Shown: positions 8,163 through 17,402, counted from the first letter of the stretch. The stretch is 64,000 nt of DNA from Bradyrhizobium sp. 170 (GCF_023101085.1 NZ_CP064703.1:2914001-2978000); one strand, 5' to 3'. Translations and numbers: made by a program. Notes: generated from the sequence alone by a model not told the origin.

Positions 8163-9362
8163 ATGTTGACGAAATGGAAGACCGTGGCGGCTCTGGCTTT
8201 ACTTTTAAGCGGGCCTGCGCTCGCGGCCGAAGAGCCCGGAATTACAGCGACCGAGATCAAGATCGGCGGCGTTTTTCCCTTCAGCGGACCGGCTTCATCG
8301 ATCGGTCTGGTGGGAAGGGGAGTTATGGCCTATGTCCAGTCGGTCAACGACCGCGGCGGCATTAACGGACGCAAGATCAACTACATCGCATATGACGATG
8401 CATACAGCCCACCGAAGGCGGTGGAGCACGTTCGCAAACTCGTTGAGAGCGACGAAGTGTCGTTCATGTTCGGCCAGCTCGGCACTCCCGGCATCACCGC
8501 GACGGCAAAATACCTGAGGTCGAAAGGGGTGCCCAGCATCGCCATCATCAGCGGGTCATCCAAGTTCACGGAGGTCGCCAACTACCCACTGACCACCACA
8601 GGCCTCGTCAGCTACGACACGGAAGGAAAAATCTACGCCAAATATCTGACCAGAGCACTGCCGAACGCCAAGTATGCCATCCTCTATCAGAACGACGACC
8701 TCGGCAAAGATTATGTCAACGCCTTCAAGGCGTTTCTCGGCAAGGATTTCGACCGGAAGGTCGTCACCGCTTCCTATGAGGTCACTGAACCGACGGTTGA
8801 CTCGCAGGTGGTCAATCTAAAGAGCTCCGGCGCGGATGCCCTCGTGATCGCCGGCACACCGAAGTTCGCCGCTCAGGCCATCCGGCAAGCCTCGGTAATC
8901 GGCTGGAAGGCGACAGTAATCCTCGACTTCCCATCCGGCTCAGTCGGAGGCACGCTCGCGCCTGCCGGCCTCGACAAATCGGTCGGCGTGATCGTCGGCA
9001 CGACCAACAAGGATATTCTGGACCCGGAATGGAAAGATGACCCGGGCATGCAGGCCTACCGGGTGTTTTTTGATAAGTATTTGCCGGGCGCCGATATCAC
9101 CAACGGCAGCTATCTGACCGGTTATCAGCAAGGCATCCTGCTCGAGCAGATCTTAAAGCAATGCGGCAATGATCTGTCCCGCAAGAATATTCTTGCCCAA
9201 GCCAAGAACCTGAGGGATTTCGTGGTTCCGACTGCGCTGCCCGGCATCAAGGTCAACACCACCGACACCGAGAACATGATCTGGACCCAAATGCGATTGC
9301 AGCGCTGGAGTGGCACGAGCTGGCAAGCCTTCGGCGAAGTGCTGGACGCGAGGTCCGAGTGA
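8163..9362 (+). CDS. ABC transporter substrate-binding protein, LivJ/HAAT type (block A)
   Basis: A 399-residue periplasmic binding protein. The signal peptide MLTKWKTVAALALLLSGPALA is followed by AEEPG. The mature protein shows the type I Venus-flytrap pattern: IKIGGVFPFSGPAS, NDRGGINGRKINYIAYDDAYSPPK, ILYQNDDLGKDYVNAF. Start ATG 8163 has GGGAGGA upstream. No permease or ATPase gene lies in the window, so it must use a transporter encoded elsewhere or act as an orphan. Close relatives lie at 42981 (its block B twin) and 35438. It keeps the full C-terminus (SWQAFGEVLDARSE) that the twin has lost. Confidence 0.92.
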   Translation: MLTKWKTVAALALLLSGPALAAEEPGITATEIKIGGVFPFSGPASSIGLVGRGVMAYVQSVNDRGGINGRKINYIAYDDAYSPPKAVEHVRKLVESDEVSFMFGQLGTPGITATAKYLRSKGVPSIAIISGSSKFTEVANYPLTTTGLVSYDTEGKIYAKYLTRALPNAKYAILYQNDDLGKDYVNAFKAFLGKDFDRKVVTASYEVTEPTVDSQVVNLKSSGADALVIAGTPKFAAQAIRQASVIGWKATVILDFPSGSVGGTLAPAGLDKSVGVIVGTTNKDILDPEWKDDPGMQAYRVFFDKYLPGADITNGSYLTGYQQGILLEQILKQCGNDLSRKNILAQAKNLRDFVVPTALPGIKVNTTDTENMIWTQMRLQRWSGTSWQAFGEVLDARSE

Positions 9363-9385
9363 CCTCGCCGGGGTAAGCGACAGGT

Positions 9386-9415
9386 GCGGCAGTTGGATTA
9401 AGGGCGAACTGCCGC
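9386..9415 (+). other. Stem-loop after the binding-protein gene
   Basis: Perfect 9-bp arms GCGGCAGTT and AACTGCCGC enclose a 12-base loop, with no T-tract. Such hairpins after binding-protein genes usually protect the upstream mRNA or cause partial termination before the next gene, here the ligase at 9531. Confidence 0.6.
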
Positions 9416-9530
9416 GGGCCTGGCCCGGAAGCAGATTGACGATCGTGTTATCCGAGGGGGACATCGCCCGTGGCGAACCGCCTGTAGCACGCTCGGTCGA
9501 CCCATCCCGTAACTCAGGAGATTATTTTCG

Positions 9531-11330
9531 ATGTCGAAGGCACTGACGTTTGCGCCGCGAGAGCTTTCCATAGAGCGTCGAACAGATGGCACGCTCCTGT
9601 TGAGTTCGCCTATAAAGTTGGGAAAGTGCGATTGGCGCATCACGGACTTCCTTCCGACCTGGGCAAATTCCTTTCCGGATAGAATCTTTCTTGCGCAACG
9701 CAATGCGAGTGGGGGGTGGGACAAGATAACCTATAGCGAAGCATGGTCGCAGGTTCAGGCGGTTGGCCAAAGCCTGATCGATATGGGCGCAAAGCCGGCT
9801 GACAAGCTGGCGATACTTTCAGGAAACTCCATTGAGAACGCGGTGATCTCGTTTGCAGCGATGTCGATAGGGGTAATCCTGGCACCGATATCGCCAAACT
9901 ATACGCTGATGCCCGGTGGCCTGGCTCGTCTCAAGGACATCGCGGAAACGTTGAGCCCGAATTTCGTTTTCGTTCAGAGCGGACGCGACTTTTCAGCTGG
10001 CCGCTCCATTCCCGAACTGGCAGCCGCGACCTGGATCAGCGTCGATGGCGCGCCGGACACGGTCCCTTTCCGGAATCTGACCGCCCAAAGCGGAAGCGAT
10101 GGATTCGAGCGTGCATCACGTGCGGTGTCTTGCGATGCGGTCGCAAAGATTCTCTTTACGTCCGGTTCGACCGGTTTCCCCAAGGGCGTACTCAACACTC
10201 ACCGCATGATGGCAAGCTCCCTGCAAATGGGGAGTCTGCTGGTGTCCCCTCCGGACGCACCTGTGCAGGTTGAGTGGCTGCCCTGGCATCATACGATGGG
10301 TAGCAACGTAATTCTTCACAGCATCCTCAAGAATGGCGGGACGCTCTACATCGACGACGGCCGGCCGGTGCCTCAGCTTTTCCACAAGACCGTCGCAAAT
10401 CTCAAGGAGATTTCTCCGACCGCCATGTTCAACGTACCGGCCGGCTATAATCTATTGTGTGACGCGATCGAGAACGACCACGCGCTTGGCGCCAGCGTAT
10501 TCAAACGGGTCGATAGATTGAGCTATGCGGGGGCTGCAATTTCGCAAGCTACGCTTGAAAAACTCTATCGGTTGACGTTGTCGATCACCGGCCGGCGAAT
10601 TCCGGTCATGTCCGGCTACGGCGCCACCGAAACGGCCCCGACCATCAGTACGACCCATTGGGCAACGGATCAGCCGGGGGAGATTGGTCTTCCCGCTCCG
10701 GGGCTGCAGCTCAAACTGATCCCCGTTTCCGATACTTACGAGGCGAGGGTCAAGGGACCCAACGTTACCCCAGGTTATCTCGGCAGACCCGATCTGACGG
10801 AAAAGGCTTTCGATGAGGAAGGATTCTATCGCATCGGCGACACCGTCTCGTTTCTGGATCCTGCGAAGCCGGAGCTTGGGTTGCATTTCACGGGCAGAAT
10901 TTCTGAGAACTTTAAGCTCGCGAACGGCACATGGGTCTCGATCGGGAACATGCGCGCGGCAATCTTGGCAGCTACGCGCGGCGTATTGCTTGACATCGTC
11001 GTTGCGGGAGAAAATCTGGAATCGTGTGCGCTGCTCTGCTGGTTGAATCCAACCGAGGCAGCGCGGATTTCGAAGACGCCAGCCTCGGATTTGACCTGCG
11101 ACCTTCTCGTCATTCAATTTCTGAAAGATCGTTTCCAGGAATACAATGAGAACGTGGGAAGCAGCGAAAGAATCTATTCTTTCTCGCTGCTGAAGGATCC
11201 GCCGTCATTGGCCGCAGGAGAAATCACCGACAAGGCCTATGTGAATCAACGTGCTGTGTTAAAAAACCGCTCTGAACTGGTAGAACGCCTCTATGGCAAC
11301 GAAGCAAGTCGGGATGTGATCCAGGTCTAA
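9531..11330 (+). CDS. Feruloyl-CoA synthase-like acyl-CoA ligase (ANL superfamily)
   Basis: A 599-residue adenylate-forming enzyme expected to activate an aromatic or related carboxylic acid to its CoA thioester with ATP. Visible are the P-loop-like motif LFTSGSTGFPKG near residue 208, the WLPWHHTMG stretch and GYGATETAP near residue 361. The C-terminal signature GRISENFKLANGTWVSIGN replaces the usual hinge region and is typical of feruloyl-CoA synthases. The catalytic-Lys region is GEITDKAYVNQRAVL. Present only in block A, between the binding protein and HxlR. Substrate is not proven: no HCHL-type feruloyl-CoA hydratase/aldolase or vanillin dehydrogenase gene is nearby, so another phenylpropanoid-like acid is possible. 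Confidence 0.85.
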   Translation: MSKALTFAPRELSIERRTDGTLLLSSPIKLGKCDWRITDFLPTWANSFPDRIFLAQRNASGGWDKITYSEAWSQVQAVGQSLIDMGAKPADKLAILSGNSIENAVISFAAMSIGVILAPISPNYTLMPGGLARLKDIAETLSPNFVFVQSGRDFSAGRSIPELAAATWISVDGAPDTVPFRNLTAQSGSDGFERASRAVSCDAVAKILFTSGSTGFPKGVLNTHRMMASSLQMGSLLVSPPDAPVQVEWLPWHHTMGSNVILHSILKNGGTLYIDDGRPVPQLFHKTVANLKEISPTAMFNVPAGYNLLCDAIENDHALGASVFKRVDRLSYAGAAISQATLEKLYRLTLSITGRRIPVMSGYGATETAPTISTTHWATDQPGEIGLPAPGLQLKLIPVSDTYEARVKGPNVTPGYLGRPDLTEKAFDEEGFYRIGDTVSFLDPAKPELGLHFTGRISENFKLANGTWVSIGNMRAAILAATRGVLLDIVVAGENLESCALLCWLNPTEAARISKTPASDLTCDLLVIQFLKDRFQEYNENVGSSERIYSFSLLKDPPSLAAGEITDKAYVNQRAVLKNRSELVERLYGNEASRDVIQV

Positions 11331-11357
11331 GCGCCGATTCAGCTGTTCGCGACCGTT

Positions 11358-11378
11358 GCCGGACATCTCGTGTCCGGC
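11358..11378. terminator. Stem-loop between convergent ligase and HxlR genes
   Basis: Perfect 8-bp arms GCCGGACA / TGTCCGGC with a 5-base loop, 27 bases after the ligase stop. It has no clear T-run, so it is a probable 3'-end structure rather than a canonical intrinsic terminator. Confidence 0.45.
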
Positions 11379-11453
11379 CATATCGCGCCTACGGATATGC
11401 CTGCGCTCAGATGGTTAGTGAGCCTTCGATGGGGCATCCGGGTGGTGGCCGCC

Positions 11454-11966
11454 TCAAGCGGCGCTGCGGGACGCCTTCGCCTTCGGTTTCTCTGATGCCT
11501 TTTTTGCCGGGGTGCTTCGGGCACCGGGGCCGGGATGGGTATGAACCTCCTTGGCCGAAAGTGGCTCGCCGCATTCGGAGCACACCATGACCGGATTGAA
11601 GTCCTTTCCGCATTTGCGGTGCTGATGCAGCAGCGGCCGCCCGCGTTCGTCGACCATATGCGTGTCGCCCCAATGCACGATCGCCATCATGATCGGGTAG
11701 AGATCGAGTCCCTTCTGCGTGAGGATGTATTCATGCCGCTTGGGCGATTCCTGATAGGGAATCCGGCGCAGTACGCCCTGGCGAACCAGCTTCTTCAGCC
11801 GTTCGGCGAGCAGATGGCGCGTGATTCCGAGCGCGGACTGAAACCCCTCGAAGCGCCGCGTGCGCAGGAAGCACTCGCGCAGGATCAGAAGGGTCCAGCG
11901 GTCGCCGATCACGCCGATGGTCCGGGCCATCGAGCAGGGCTCTTCCTCGAGTTCATCCCATCTCAT
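11454..11966 (-). CDS. HxlR family regulator (block A)
   Basis: A 170-residue winged-helix regulator. It has the HxlR hallmarks CSMARTIGVIGDRWTLLILR, the recognition helix LGITRHLLAERLKKL and the wing YQESPKRHEYILTQKG. After residue ~115 comes an extension with KCGK and CSECGEPLSAKEVH, resembling a small zinc site, then a Lys/Ala-rich tail. Such proteins often sense quinones or aldehydes through a cysteine near the N-terminus; here the Cys in EEEPCSMAR fits. Divergent from the isomerase gene at 12209 with a 17-bp palindrome between. A twin lies at 44302. It is the natural candidate to bind the AGTTC-N7-GAACT sites. Confidence 0.9.
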   Translation of the reverse strand: MRWDELEEEPCSMARTIGVIGDRWTLLILRECFLRTRRFEGFQSALGITRHLLAERLKKLVRQGVLRRIPYQESPKRHEYILTQKGLDLYPIMMAIVHWGDTHMVDERGRPLLHQHRKCGKDFNPVMVCSECGEPLSAKEVHTHPGPGARSTPAKKASEKPKAKASRSAA

Positions 11967-12106
11967 TCCGGTACTCCACTCTTCTTCCCGTGCTCATTCA
12001 GATCGAATCGTCTAGGGAACTTTTGGTCCCGCTACCATTCTAGTTAGGTACTGAACTCCAAACAATCCCCTAGGGTTCGCGCCAAACTGGCAAAATTCTG
12101 CACTAT

Positions 12107-12135
12107 TTGACAGTTCGATTTTAGAACTATAAGAA
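12107..12135 (+). promoter_or_regulatory. Promoter with HxlR-type operator, block A isomerase/CaiB operon
   Basis: TTGACA at 12107-12112 overlaps AGTTC-GATTTTA-GAACT (12112-12128), followed by TATAAGAAT. It lies between the divergent HxlR gene and the isomerase gene. The spacer sequence differs from the A-rich version at the other sites, but the arms and the 7-base gap are the same. Confidence 0.78.
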
Positions 12136-12208
12136 TGTATCGCAAGCTTGGGTTCGGCCTGCTGATCGTCGAACCTGGCCAACAACGCGCTCTCCGGGAG
12201 GAGTCGAT

Positions 12209-12841
12209 ATGCCCCTTAAGGTAGAATTTCAGTTCGATTTCGGCAGCCCTAACGCTTATCTGGCGGAACTAGCCATTCCGGCCATCGAGCGACGTACGGG
12301 CCTGAAATTCGAGTATGTCCCGGTCCTGCTGGGCGGCATCTACAAGGCGACGGGCAACATGTCGCCGTTCGATTCACTTCGCGGCATTAAGAACAAGCCG
12401 GAATACCAGGCGCTGGAGACCCAGCGCTTCATTCGCCGCCATAATGCTACGAAATTCCGCTCAAACCCCTTCTTTCCGGTCAATACGCTGATGCTGATGC
12501 GCGGCGCCGTCGCGGCCCAATTCGAAGGCGTGTTCGAGCCCTATTTTCGCGCCGCCTACCATCATATGTGGGAAGAGCCGAAGAAGATGGACGACCTCGA
12601 AATCTTCCGGAACGCATTCATCTCCTCAGGGATCGATATCGACAGGTTGATCGCGCGCGCGCAGCAGGATGACGTCAAGAAGAGGCTGATCGACCTGACC
12701 ACCGACGCCGTCAGCCGGGGAGCATTCGGCTCACCGACCTTCTTCGTCGGAAAGGAAATGTTCTTCGGCAAGGACCAACTCCGCGACGTCGAGGAATCGA
12801 TTGTCGAACAGACCAAACAACCTGTTCCCAAGACTGCCTAA
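12209..12841 (+). CDS. DsbA-fold 2-hydroxychromene-2-carboxylate isomerase-like protein (block A)
   Basis: A 210-residue protein of the kappa-GST/HCCA isomerase family, thioredoxin fold with a helical insert. Family marks are VEFQFDFGSPNAYLAE at the N-terminus, where the Ser acts in glutathione binding, and the cis-Pro segment GAFGSPTFFVGKEMFFG near residue 170. The classical enzyme isomerises a naphthalene-pathway intermediate with glutathione; substrate here unknown. By my count about 16 of 210 positions differ from the block B twin at 45058. SD GGGAGGAG. First gene of a two-gene operon with the CaiB transferase. A glutathione transferase gene lies convergent downstream, so a glutathione-linked step is plausible. 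Confidence 0.87.
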   Translation: MPLKVEFQFDFGSPNAYLAELAIPAIERRTGLKFEYVPVLLGGIYKATGNMSPFDSLRGIKNKPEYQALETQRFIRRHNATKFRSNPFFPVNTLMLMRGAVAAQFEGVFEPYFRAAYHHMWEEPKKMDDLEIFRNAFISSGIDIDRLIARAQQDDVKKRLIDLTTDAVSRGAFGSPTFFVGKEMFFGKDQLRDVEESIVEQTKQPVPKTA

Positions 12842-12916
12842 CTGGCCGACTGTGCGGGTGAGTGACGAAAGCCTAATTCCGGACCTAGAGCAAAAATAAA
12901 CACAGGGAGAATGCCC

Positions 12917-14116
12917 ATGCCTGGCCCGCTTAGCGGTGTTCGCGTCCTCGATCTGACCGGCGTGGTGTCGGGCCCGTTCGCGACGATGTTTCTGGCGGAC
13001 CAGGGCGCCGACGTGCTGAAGATCGAGCCGATCGGCGGGGATATTACCCGCCGCAGCCGTGCCACCATCGACAAGGACGGCGAATTCTCGGCGCTGTTCA
13101 TCTCCTCGAACCGCGGCAAACGTTCGCTGTCGATCGACGTCAAGAGCACGGGTGGCCGTGAGGTGCTCACCAAGCTGGTCGCGCAGGCTGACGTGCTGGT
13201 GCAGAACTTCCGGCCCGGCACCATGGAACGCCTTGGACTCGGTGTTGAAGAATTGCGGCAGCGCCATCCGCGCCTGATCTACGTCTCGATCAGCGGCGTC
13301 GGCGATACCGGACCGTATGTAAAGAAACGCGTCTATGACCCGATCATTCAAGGCTTGTCGGGCTTCGCCGATATCCAGTCGCAGCCGATAACGAACCGTC
13401 CGCAAATGATCCGCACGATCGTATGCGACAAGACTACTGCAGTGTTCACGGCACAGGCGGTGGCGGCAGCGCTCTATGCCCGCGAGAAGACCGGGCAGGG
13501 GGATCATATTCAAGTAGCGATGCTGGATGCGATGATTTCCTACCTTTGGCCCGAAGGCATGATGCAGTATACGGTCGTCGGGACCGAGGCCGCCGCAGCC
13601 GATCCCAACGATCGGCCGGATCTCGTGTTCAAGACCAGTGACGGCTACATCACCGCCGGCACCATTTCGGATTCCGAATGGCAGGGGTTCTGCCGGGCAT
13701 CCGGCGATCCCGAACTTGCCAAAGATCCCCGGTTTGCCACGCCATCAGCGCGTTCGGTCAACGCCACGGCCCGCATCAACAAGATGGCTGAGTATATCAG
13801 CCAGCATTCCACAGCCGAATGGCTGGAGCGGCTAGACGCCGCCGATGTACCCTGTGCGCCGATCTTGCGGCGGAGCGAAATCATACACAACGAACAAGTG
13901 GTAGCGCGCGATATCATCGCGGAATTCGATCAGCCGAAGGTCGGGCGAGTGCGGCAGCCCAAGCCCGCGGCCCGCTTCGAAATCAACGAGGCTGCAATCG
14001 GCGGACCAGCGCCCAGGGTCGGTGAGCACTCGCGCGATGTGTTGCGCGAATTGGGTTATGACGACAGCGCCATCGACAAGATGGTCGCCGAGCGTGCGGT
14101 GCGCGTGGCGGTTTAG
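12917..14116 (+). CDS. CaiB/BaiF family CoA transferase (block A)
   Basis: A 399-residue class III CoA transferase, moving CoA between carboxylates. It opens MPGPLSGVRVLDLTGVVSGPF, with ADQGADVLKIEP and the RGKRSLSIDVKS loop. The catalytic Asp is present in VAMLDAMISYL. Start ATG 12917 is preferred over the in-frame ATG at 12911 because the twin gene can only start at the equivalent of 12917. About 15 residues differ from the twin at 45799. It could activate the acid using a product CoA ester, in parallel with the ATP-dependent ligases. Confidence 0.92.
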   Translation: MPGPLSGVRVLDLTGVVSGPFATMFLADQGADVLKIEPIGGDITRRSRATIDKDGEFSALFISSNRGKRSLSIDVKSTGGREVLTKLVAQADVLVQNFRPGTMERLGLGVEELRQRHPRLIYVSISGVGDTGPYVKKRVYDPIIQGLSGFADIQSQPITNRPQMIRTIVCDKTTAVFTAQAVAAALYAREKTGQGDHIQVAMLDAMISYLWPEGMMQYTVVGTEAAAADPNDRPDLVFKTSDGYITAGTISDSEWQGFCRASGDPELAKDPRFATPSARSVNATARINKMAEYISQHSTAEWLERLDAADVPCAPILRRSEIIHNEQVVARDIIAEFDQPKVGRVRQPKPAARFEINEAAIGGPAPRVGEHSRDVLRELGYDDSAIDKMVAERAVRVAV

Positions 14117-14150
14117 TTCGAAGCCTTCTTGCGGGGCCGGCGATCAGCTT

Positions 14151-14828
14151 TCAGATTTTCGTCGCTGCTGGTGTGATGGACGTTAACGGGACATTCGCTG
14201 CGACCGCTCTCTGATAGGCGTCCCGCTTCTGGATACGCTCAAGATAGGGATGAGCGTTGTCACAAATGCCGACACCGTAAGCGATCGCCCAATCAAGGCA
14301 GGTTGTGAGCAGAATGTCAGCGCTGGTGAACCGGTCACCCATCAGGAACTGGCGACCGTCTGCAAGGGCGACTTCCACGTGTCGCAACTGTTGCCGAAAA
14401 TACTCACCGGCTTGTGCCACGACTTCTGGCGCAATTCCATAGATAGGTCCCAATGCATCGGCGCGATGGCGGCGCATGACGTAAAGGCTGGTCGAATCGA
14501 GTTCGGCCACGATAAAGAAGCACCATTCGAGCCATGCAGCGAATTCGCGCTGGGTTTCGGGAATCAGTGAACGGTCCGGCGTCGAATAGGTTCGCGACAG
14601 ATAGGCTACAATCGCAGCGCTTTCGCCGATGCAGAAGTCACCGTCCTGCAGCAAGGGGACCTTCTGGCGGGGATTAAGCCTGGTGTATTCAGCCGTCTTG
14701 GTCTCGCCCGTCCGCGGCCCGATCGGCTTCGTCTTGTAAGGCAATGCCAGCTCGTGCATGGCCCAATGCGGACGAATGGTGCGACTTGTCCCAACTCCCC
14801 ATAGAGTCAGGTCCGGTATTGGGCTCAT
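14151..14828 (-). CDS. Glutathione S-transferase family protein (block A)
   Basis: 225 residues: N-terminal thioredoxin domain (LTLWGVGTSRTIRPHWAMHEL, LNPRQKVPLLQDGDFCIGESAAIVAYLSR) and an all-helical C-terminal domain ending with RFTSADILLTTCLDWA. The glutathione-binding ES dyad is at GESAAI. It lies one base downstream of the SDR gene on the same strand, so the two form an operon divergent from the ligase at 15799. Likely role: glutathione-dependent isomerisation, dehalogenation or detoxification of a pathway electrophile; which one is not readable. Confidence 0.88.
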   Translation of the reverse strand: MSPIPDLTLWGVGTSRTIRPHWAMHELALPYKTKPIGPRTGETKTAEYTRLNPRQKVPLLQDGDFCIGESAAIVAYLSRTYSTPDRSLIPETQREFAAWLEWCFFIVAELDSTSLYVMRRHRADALGPIYGIAPEVVAQAGEYFRQQLRHVEVALADGRQFLMGDRFTSADILLTTCLDWAIAYGVGICDNAHPYLERIQKRDAYQRAVAANVPLTSITPAATKI

Positions 14829-14829
14829 G

Positions 14830-15579
14830 TCACCACCTCTCTACCGACGGACGCAGGTCCAGTTCGTGTGTCCAGCCGTCCCGGCTTTGCTGATGGGCGA
14901 ACCAATAGGCCTCGGCGATGGAGGATGTTTTTGTCAGGCTATCCGGCGGGATGTCGCTGGCCTCGATCCCTCTTGCTGCTTTCATGCGCTGATGAATGGC
15001 CTCGCTATCCACGCCGGCGTCGATAATGAGATGGACGACGTGAATATTCTTCGGCCCCAGTTCGCGCGCCATGGCCTGGGCGACCGCGCGAAGCGCGAAC
15101 TTTGCCGATGAAAAGGCCGCAAACCCCTGGCTGCCACGGATACTGGCGGTCGCACCGGTAAAGAAGATGGTGCCGCGCCCGCGTGGCACCATGACGCGAG
15201 CCGCCTCGCGCCCGACCAGGAAGCCTGCATAGCAGGCCAGCTCCCAGGCCTTGAAGAACAGCTTCTCCGTGGTCTCGACCAGGGGCTTGTTGACATTCGA
15301 TCCGGCGTTGAAAAGGCAGACCTCGATGGGCCCGATATTGCTTTCGACCTCCGCAAACAGCTTCTGGACCTCGGCTTCCTGACGGGCATCGACGCTGAAG
15401 GCGTGAACCCGATGACCCGCGGCGGTAAGTTCATCCACAAGACCCTGGGATTTGACTGCTTCACGCCGACAAATGCAGACCGTATAGCCGCCTTTGGCAA
15501 AACGGCGCGCGACGGCTGCGCCGATCGCGTCGCCTGCGCCCACAAGTATGGCTACGCCGCGCTCTTCCGTCATCTTCAC
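14830..15579 (-). CDS. Atypical SDR (SDR_c10-like) lacking catalytic Tyr (block A, minus strand)
   Basis: 249 residues with a Rossmann fold; the nucleotide motif is VGAGDAIGAAVARRF, an incomplete TGxxxGxG. The catalytic Ser region is TGATASIRG. The position expected to hold Tyr of YxxxK is F156 (F156-SSA-K160), so the standard tetrad is incomplete. I recall that the SDR_c10 group is described as having Phe here. The following segment ARELGPKNIHVVHLIIDAGVD is typical. It heads the operon with the GST. It may bind NAD(P) without classical catalysis, or use another acid. Confidence 0.85.
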   Translation of the reverse strand: MKMTEERGVAILVGAGDAIGAAVARRFAKGGYTVCICRREAVKSQGLVDELTAAGHRVHAFSVDARQEAEVQKLFAEVESNIGPIEVCLFNAGSNVNKPLVETTEKLFFKAWELACYAGFLVGREAARVMVPRGRGTIFFTGATASIRGSQGFAAFSSAKFALRAVAQAMARELGPKNIHVVHLIIDAGVDSEAIHQRMKAARGIEASDIPPDSLTKTSSIAEAYWFAHQQSRDGWTHELDLRPSVERW

Positions 15580-15715
15580 CTCCCTGATTAGTTCTTATTT
15601 GATACCGTGAGGTAACCTCGATCGGCCCCGTTGTAAACGAACTTTCTATGAACAGCTGATAGGGTAGAAGGGCTGCCTCTTTATGGCAATGGACCCGGGA
15701 GTCTCATTTAAGCAA

Positions 15716-15744
15716 TTGACGAGTTCTAAAAAAGAACGTTAAAT
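15716..15744 (+). promoter_or_regulatory. Promoter with HxlR-type operator, block A ligase operon
   Basis: TTGACG at 15716-15721, then AGTTC-TAAAAAA-GAACG (15722-15738), then TTAAAT at 15739-15744. The spacer is exactly 17 bases and is filled by the palindrome. It should drive the ligase-SDR-dehydrogenase-thiolase operon starting at 15799. Confidence 0.82.
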
Positions 15745-15798
15745 GAAAATCGAACGCGCCGGAGCAACGGGCGACGTTTGCTGTTCGGGAGGTTGATA

Positions 15799-17388
15799 GT
15801 GGCGGGTCTTTCGGTGGTGATCGATATCGATAAGACTGCTGCAGCGTTGCCGCGCCGCATCCATGAAGTCGCGGCGGACCATGTCGACAATACCCCGGAC
15901 CAAATCTCTCTGATCGAAGACGGCGCTACGTGGACCTATCGTGACCTGCACGGACGGGTCGCCGAGATCGCCTCCGTTCTCTCCTCACTTGGCGTGCGGG
16001 CAGGCGATCGTATGATGATCGTCAGCGAGAACTGCATTGCGCTGGCGGGGTTGCTGCTTGCGGCGAGCCGGCTCGACGCCTGGGCGGTCGTCGCCAATCC
16101 GCAATTGTCGTCGCGCGAGCTGGACCAGATTCGCGATCACAGCGGCGCTCGCCGGATGTTCTTTACTTCAAGTGTCTCGAAGGAAACGGCGATCCATGCG
16201 TCGCGCCTCGGAGCTGAGAACCGGCAACTAGGCCCGCTGCACAACATCGCCGTCGGGCCGCTCAACCAAAGCGCAACCGTCGAGCCGGTGGAAGCCGATC
16301 CTGCAAAGCAAGTGGCGGTGCTGATCTACTCCTCGGGAACGACGGGGGTACCGAAGGGCGTTATGCTCTCCCATGAAAACCTGCTGATCAGCGCCTGCAC
16401 GACGGCGCTTTCCCGCAAGATAGTTCGAGACGATAAGGTCTATCTGGTGTCGCCGATGTCGCATATCGACGGCATTTCGCTCCTGATCATGACGCTGATG
16501 GTCGGCGGCAAAGCGCGGATGGTCAGCGAGTACGATCCGGCGGCTGCCGTCAAGGCGATCACGGAGGAGGGGGTAACCATCCTCAGTGGCGTACCGGGCA
16601 CCTATCAAAGCCTGCTGGAGTACAAGAGTGTATCGGGTCTGAAGCGATTCGTTTGGAGCTCGTTGCGCTTGATTGCCGTTGCCGGCGCGCCGCTCGACCC
16701 GAGTCTGAAGATTCGCGTTGAGAAGGAGTTTGGCTTGCCGCTGCTCAACGCGCACGGAATCGCCGAATGCTCGCCGGGAATATCGGGCGTACGCTTCGAT
16801 GTGCCACGTTCCGATCACACTGTCGGCACGTTGCTGCCGGGAGTAGAGGGGCGCCTCAGGACAATCGACGGCATACCATTATCAAAGAAAGAGGTCGGAG
16901 AACTCCACTTGCGCGGGCGCAACGTGATGCGCGGCTATTACCGCGCTCCGGAGCTGACAGCCAAAGTGATCGATAGCGAAGGCTGGTTCAATACCGGCGA
17001 TCTTGCCCGGTTTGACGGCGATTGCCTGTACATTGTCGGTCGTACCAAGGAAATGATTAATGCCTTCGCAGCCAAGATCGAGGCAATTCTCAATGCACAT
17101 AAGGATGTGCAATCCGCCATTATCGGACCGGCCCTTAACGGTGATGGAGAGCTTATCGCATTCGTGCAGCCGTTCCCTGGGTCGCGCGTCAGGCCGACCG
17201 ATCTGATGGATTCCATCAAACCTTGGCTCGCCTCCTATATTCAGCCGCCTAAAATCGTCGTCGTCGATGTCTTGCCAGGAAGCTCAACCGGCAAGATACG
17301 CGAGCATGAGCTCGCGGCCTGTTTGCATCGCGACCGAGCTGCTGCCTTGCAGGCGGTGAAATTCCAACATCGAACCAGCTTATCTTGA
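15799..17388 (+). CDS. Acyl-CoA ligase (ANL superfamily), block A copy with missing A8 hinge
   Basis: 529 residues, GTG start behind GGGAGG, as in the twin at 48692. Adenylation motifs remain: LIYSSGTTGVPKGVMLSH near 180, WFNTGDLARFDGD near 395 and the C-terminal STGKI. Two core motifs are altered. The A5 YGITE of the twin is HGIAE. The A8 hinge IRSGFNVYPAEVEAV of the twin is replaced by NAFAAKIEAI, five residues shorter, removing the Gly-Phe-Asn that turns the C-domain for thioester formation. All length changes are multiples of three, so the frame is intact. Adenylation may survive while CoA transfer is doubtful. First gene of a long operon. Confidence 0.88.
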   Translation: MAGLSVVIDIDKTAAALPRRIHEVAADHVDNTPDQISLIEDGATWTYRDLHGRVAEIASVLSSLGVRAGDRMMIVSENCIALAGLLLAASRLDAWAVVANPQLSSRELDQIRDHSGARRMFFTSSVSKETAIHASRLGAENRQLGPLHNIAVGPLNQSATVEPVEADPAKQVAVLIYSSGTTGVPKGVMLSHENLLISACTTALSRKIVRDDKVYLVSPMSHIDGISLLIMTLMVGGKARMVSEYDPAAAVKAITEEGVTILSGVPGTYQSLLEYKSVSGLKRFVWSSLRLIAVAGAPLDPSLKIRVEKEFGLPLLNAHGIAECSPGISGVRFDVPRSDHTVGTLLPGVEGRLRTIDGIPLSKKEVGELHLRGRNVMRGYYRAPELTAKVIDSEGWFNTGDLARFDGDCLYIVGRTKEMINAFAAKIEAILNAHKDVQSAIIGPALNGDGELIAFVQPFPGSRVRPTDLMDSIKPWLASYIQPPKIVVVDVLPGSSTGKIREHELAACLHRDRAAALQAVKFQHRTSLS

Positions 17389-17402
17389 CCGGGAGAAGAC
17401 CT

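Noticed and set aside
9531..11330. Complete ferulate catabolic pathway
   Set aside because: The ligase has the feruloyl-CoA synthase signature, but no recognisable HCHL-type hydratase/aldolase or vanillin dehydrogenase partner is in the window.
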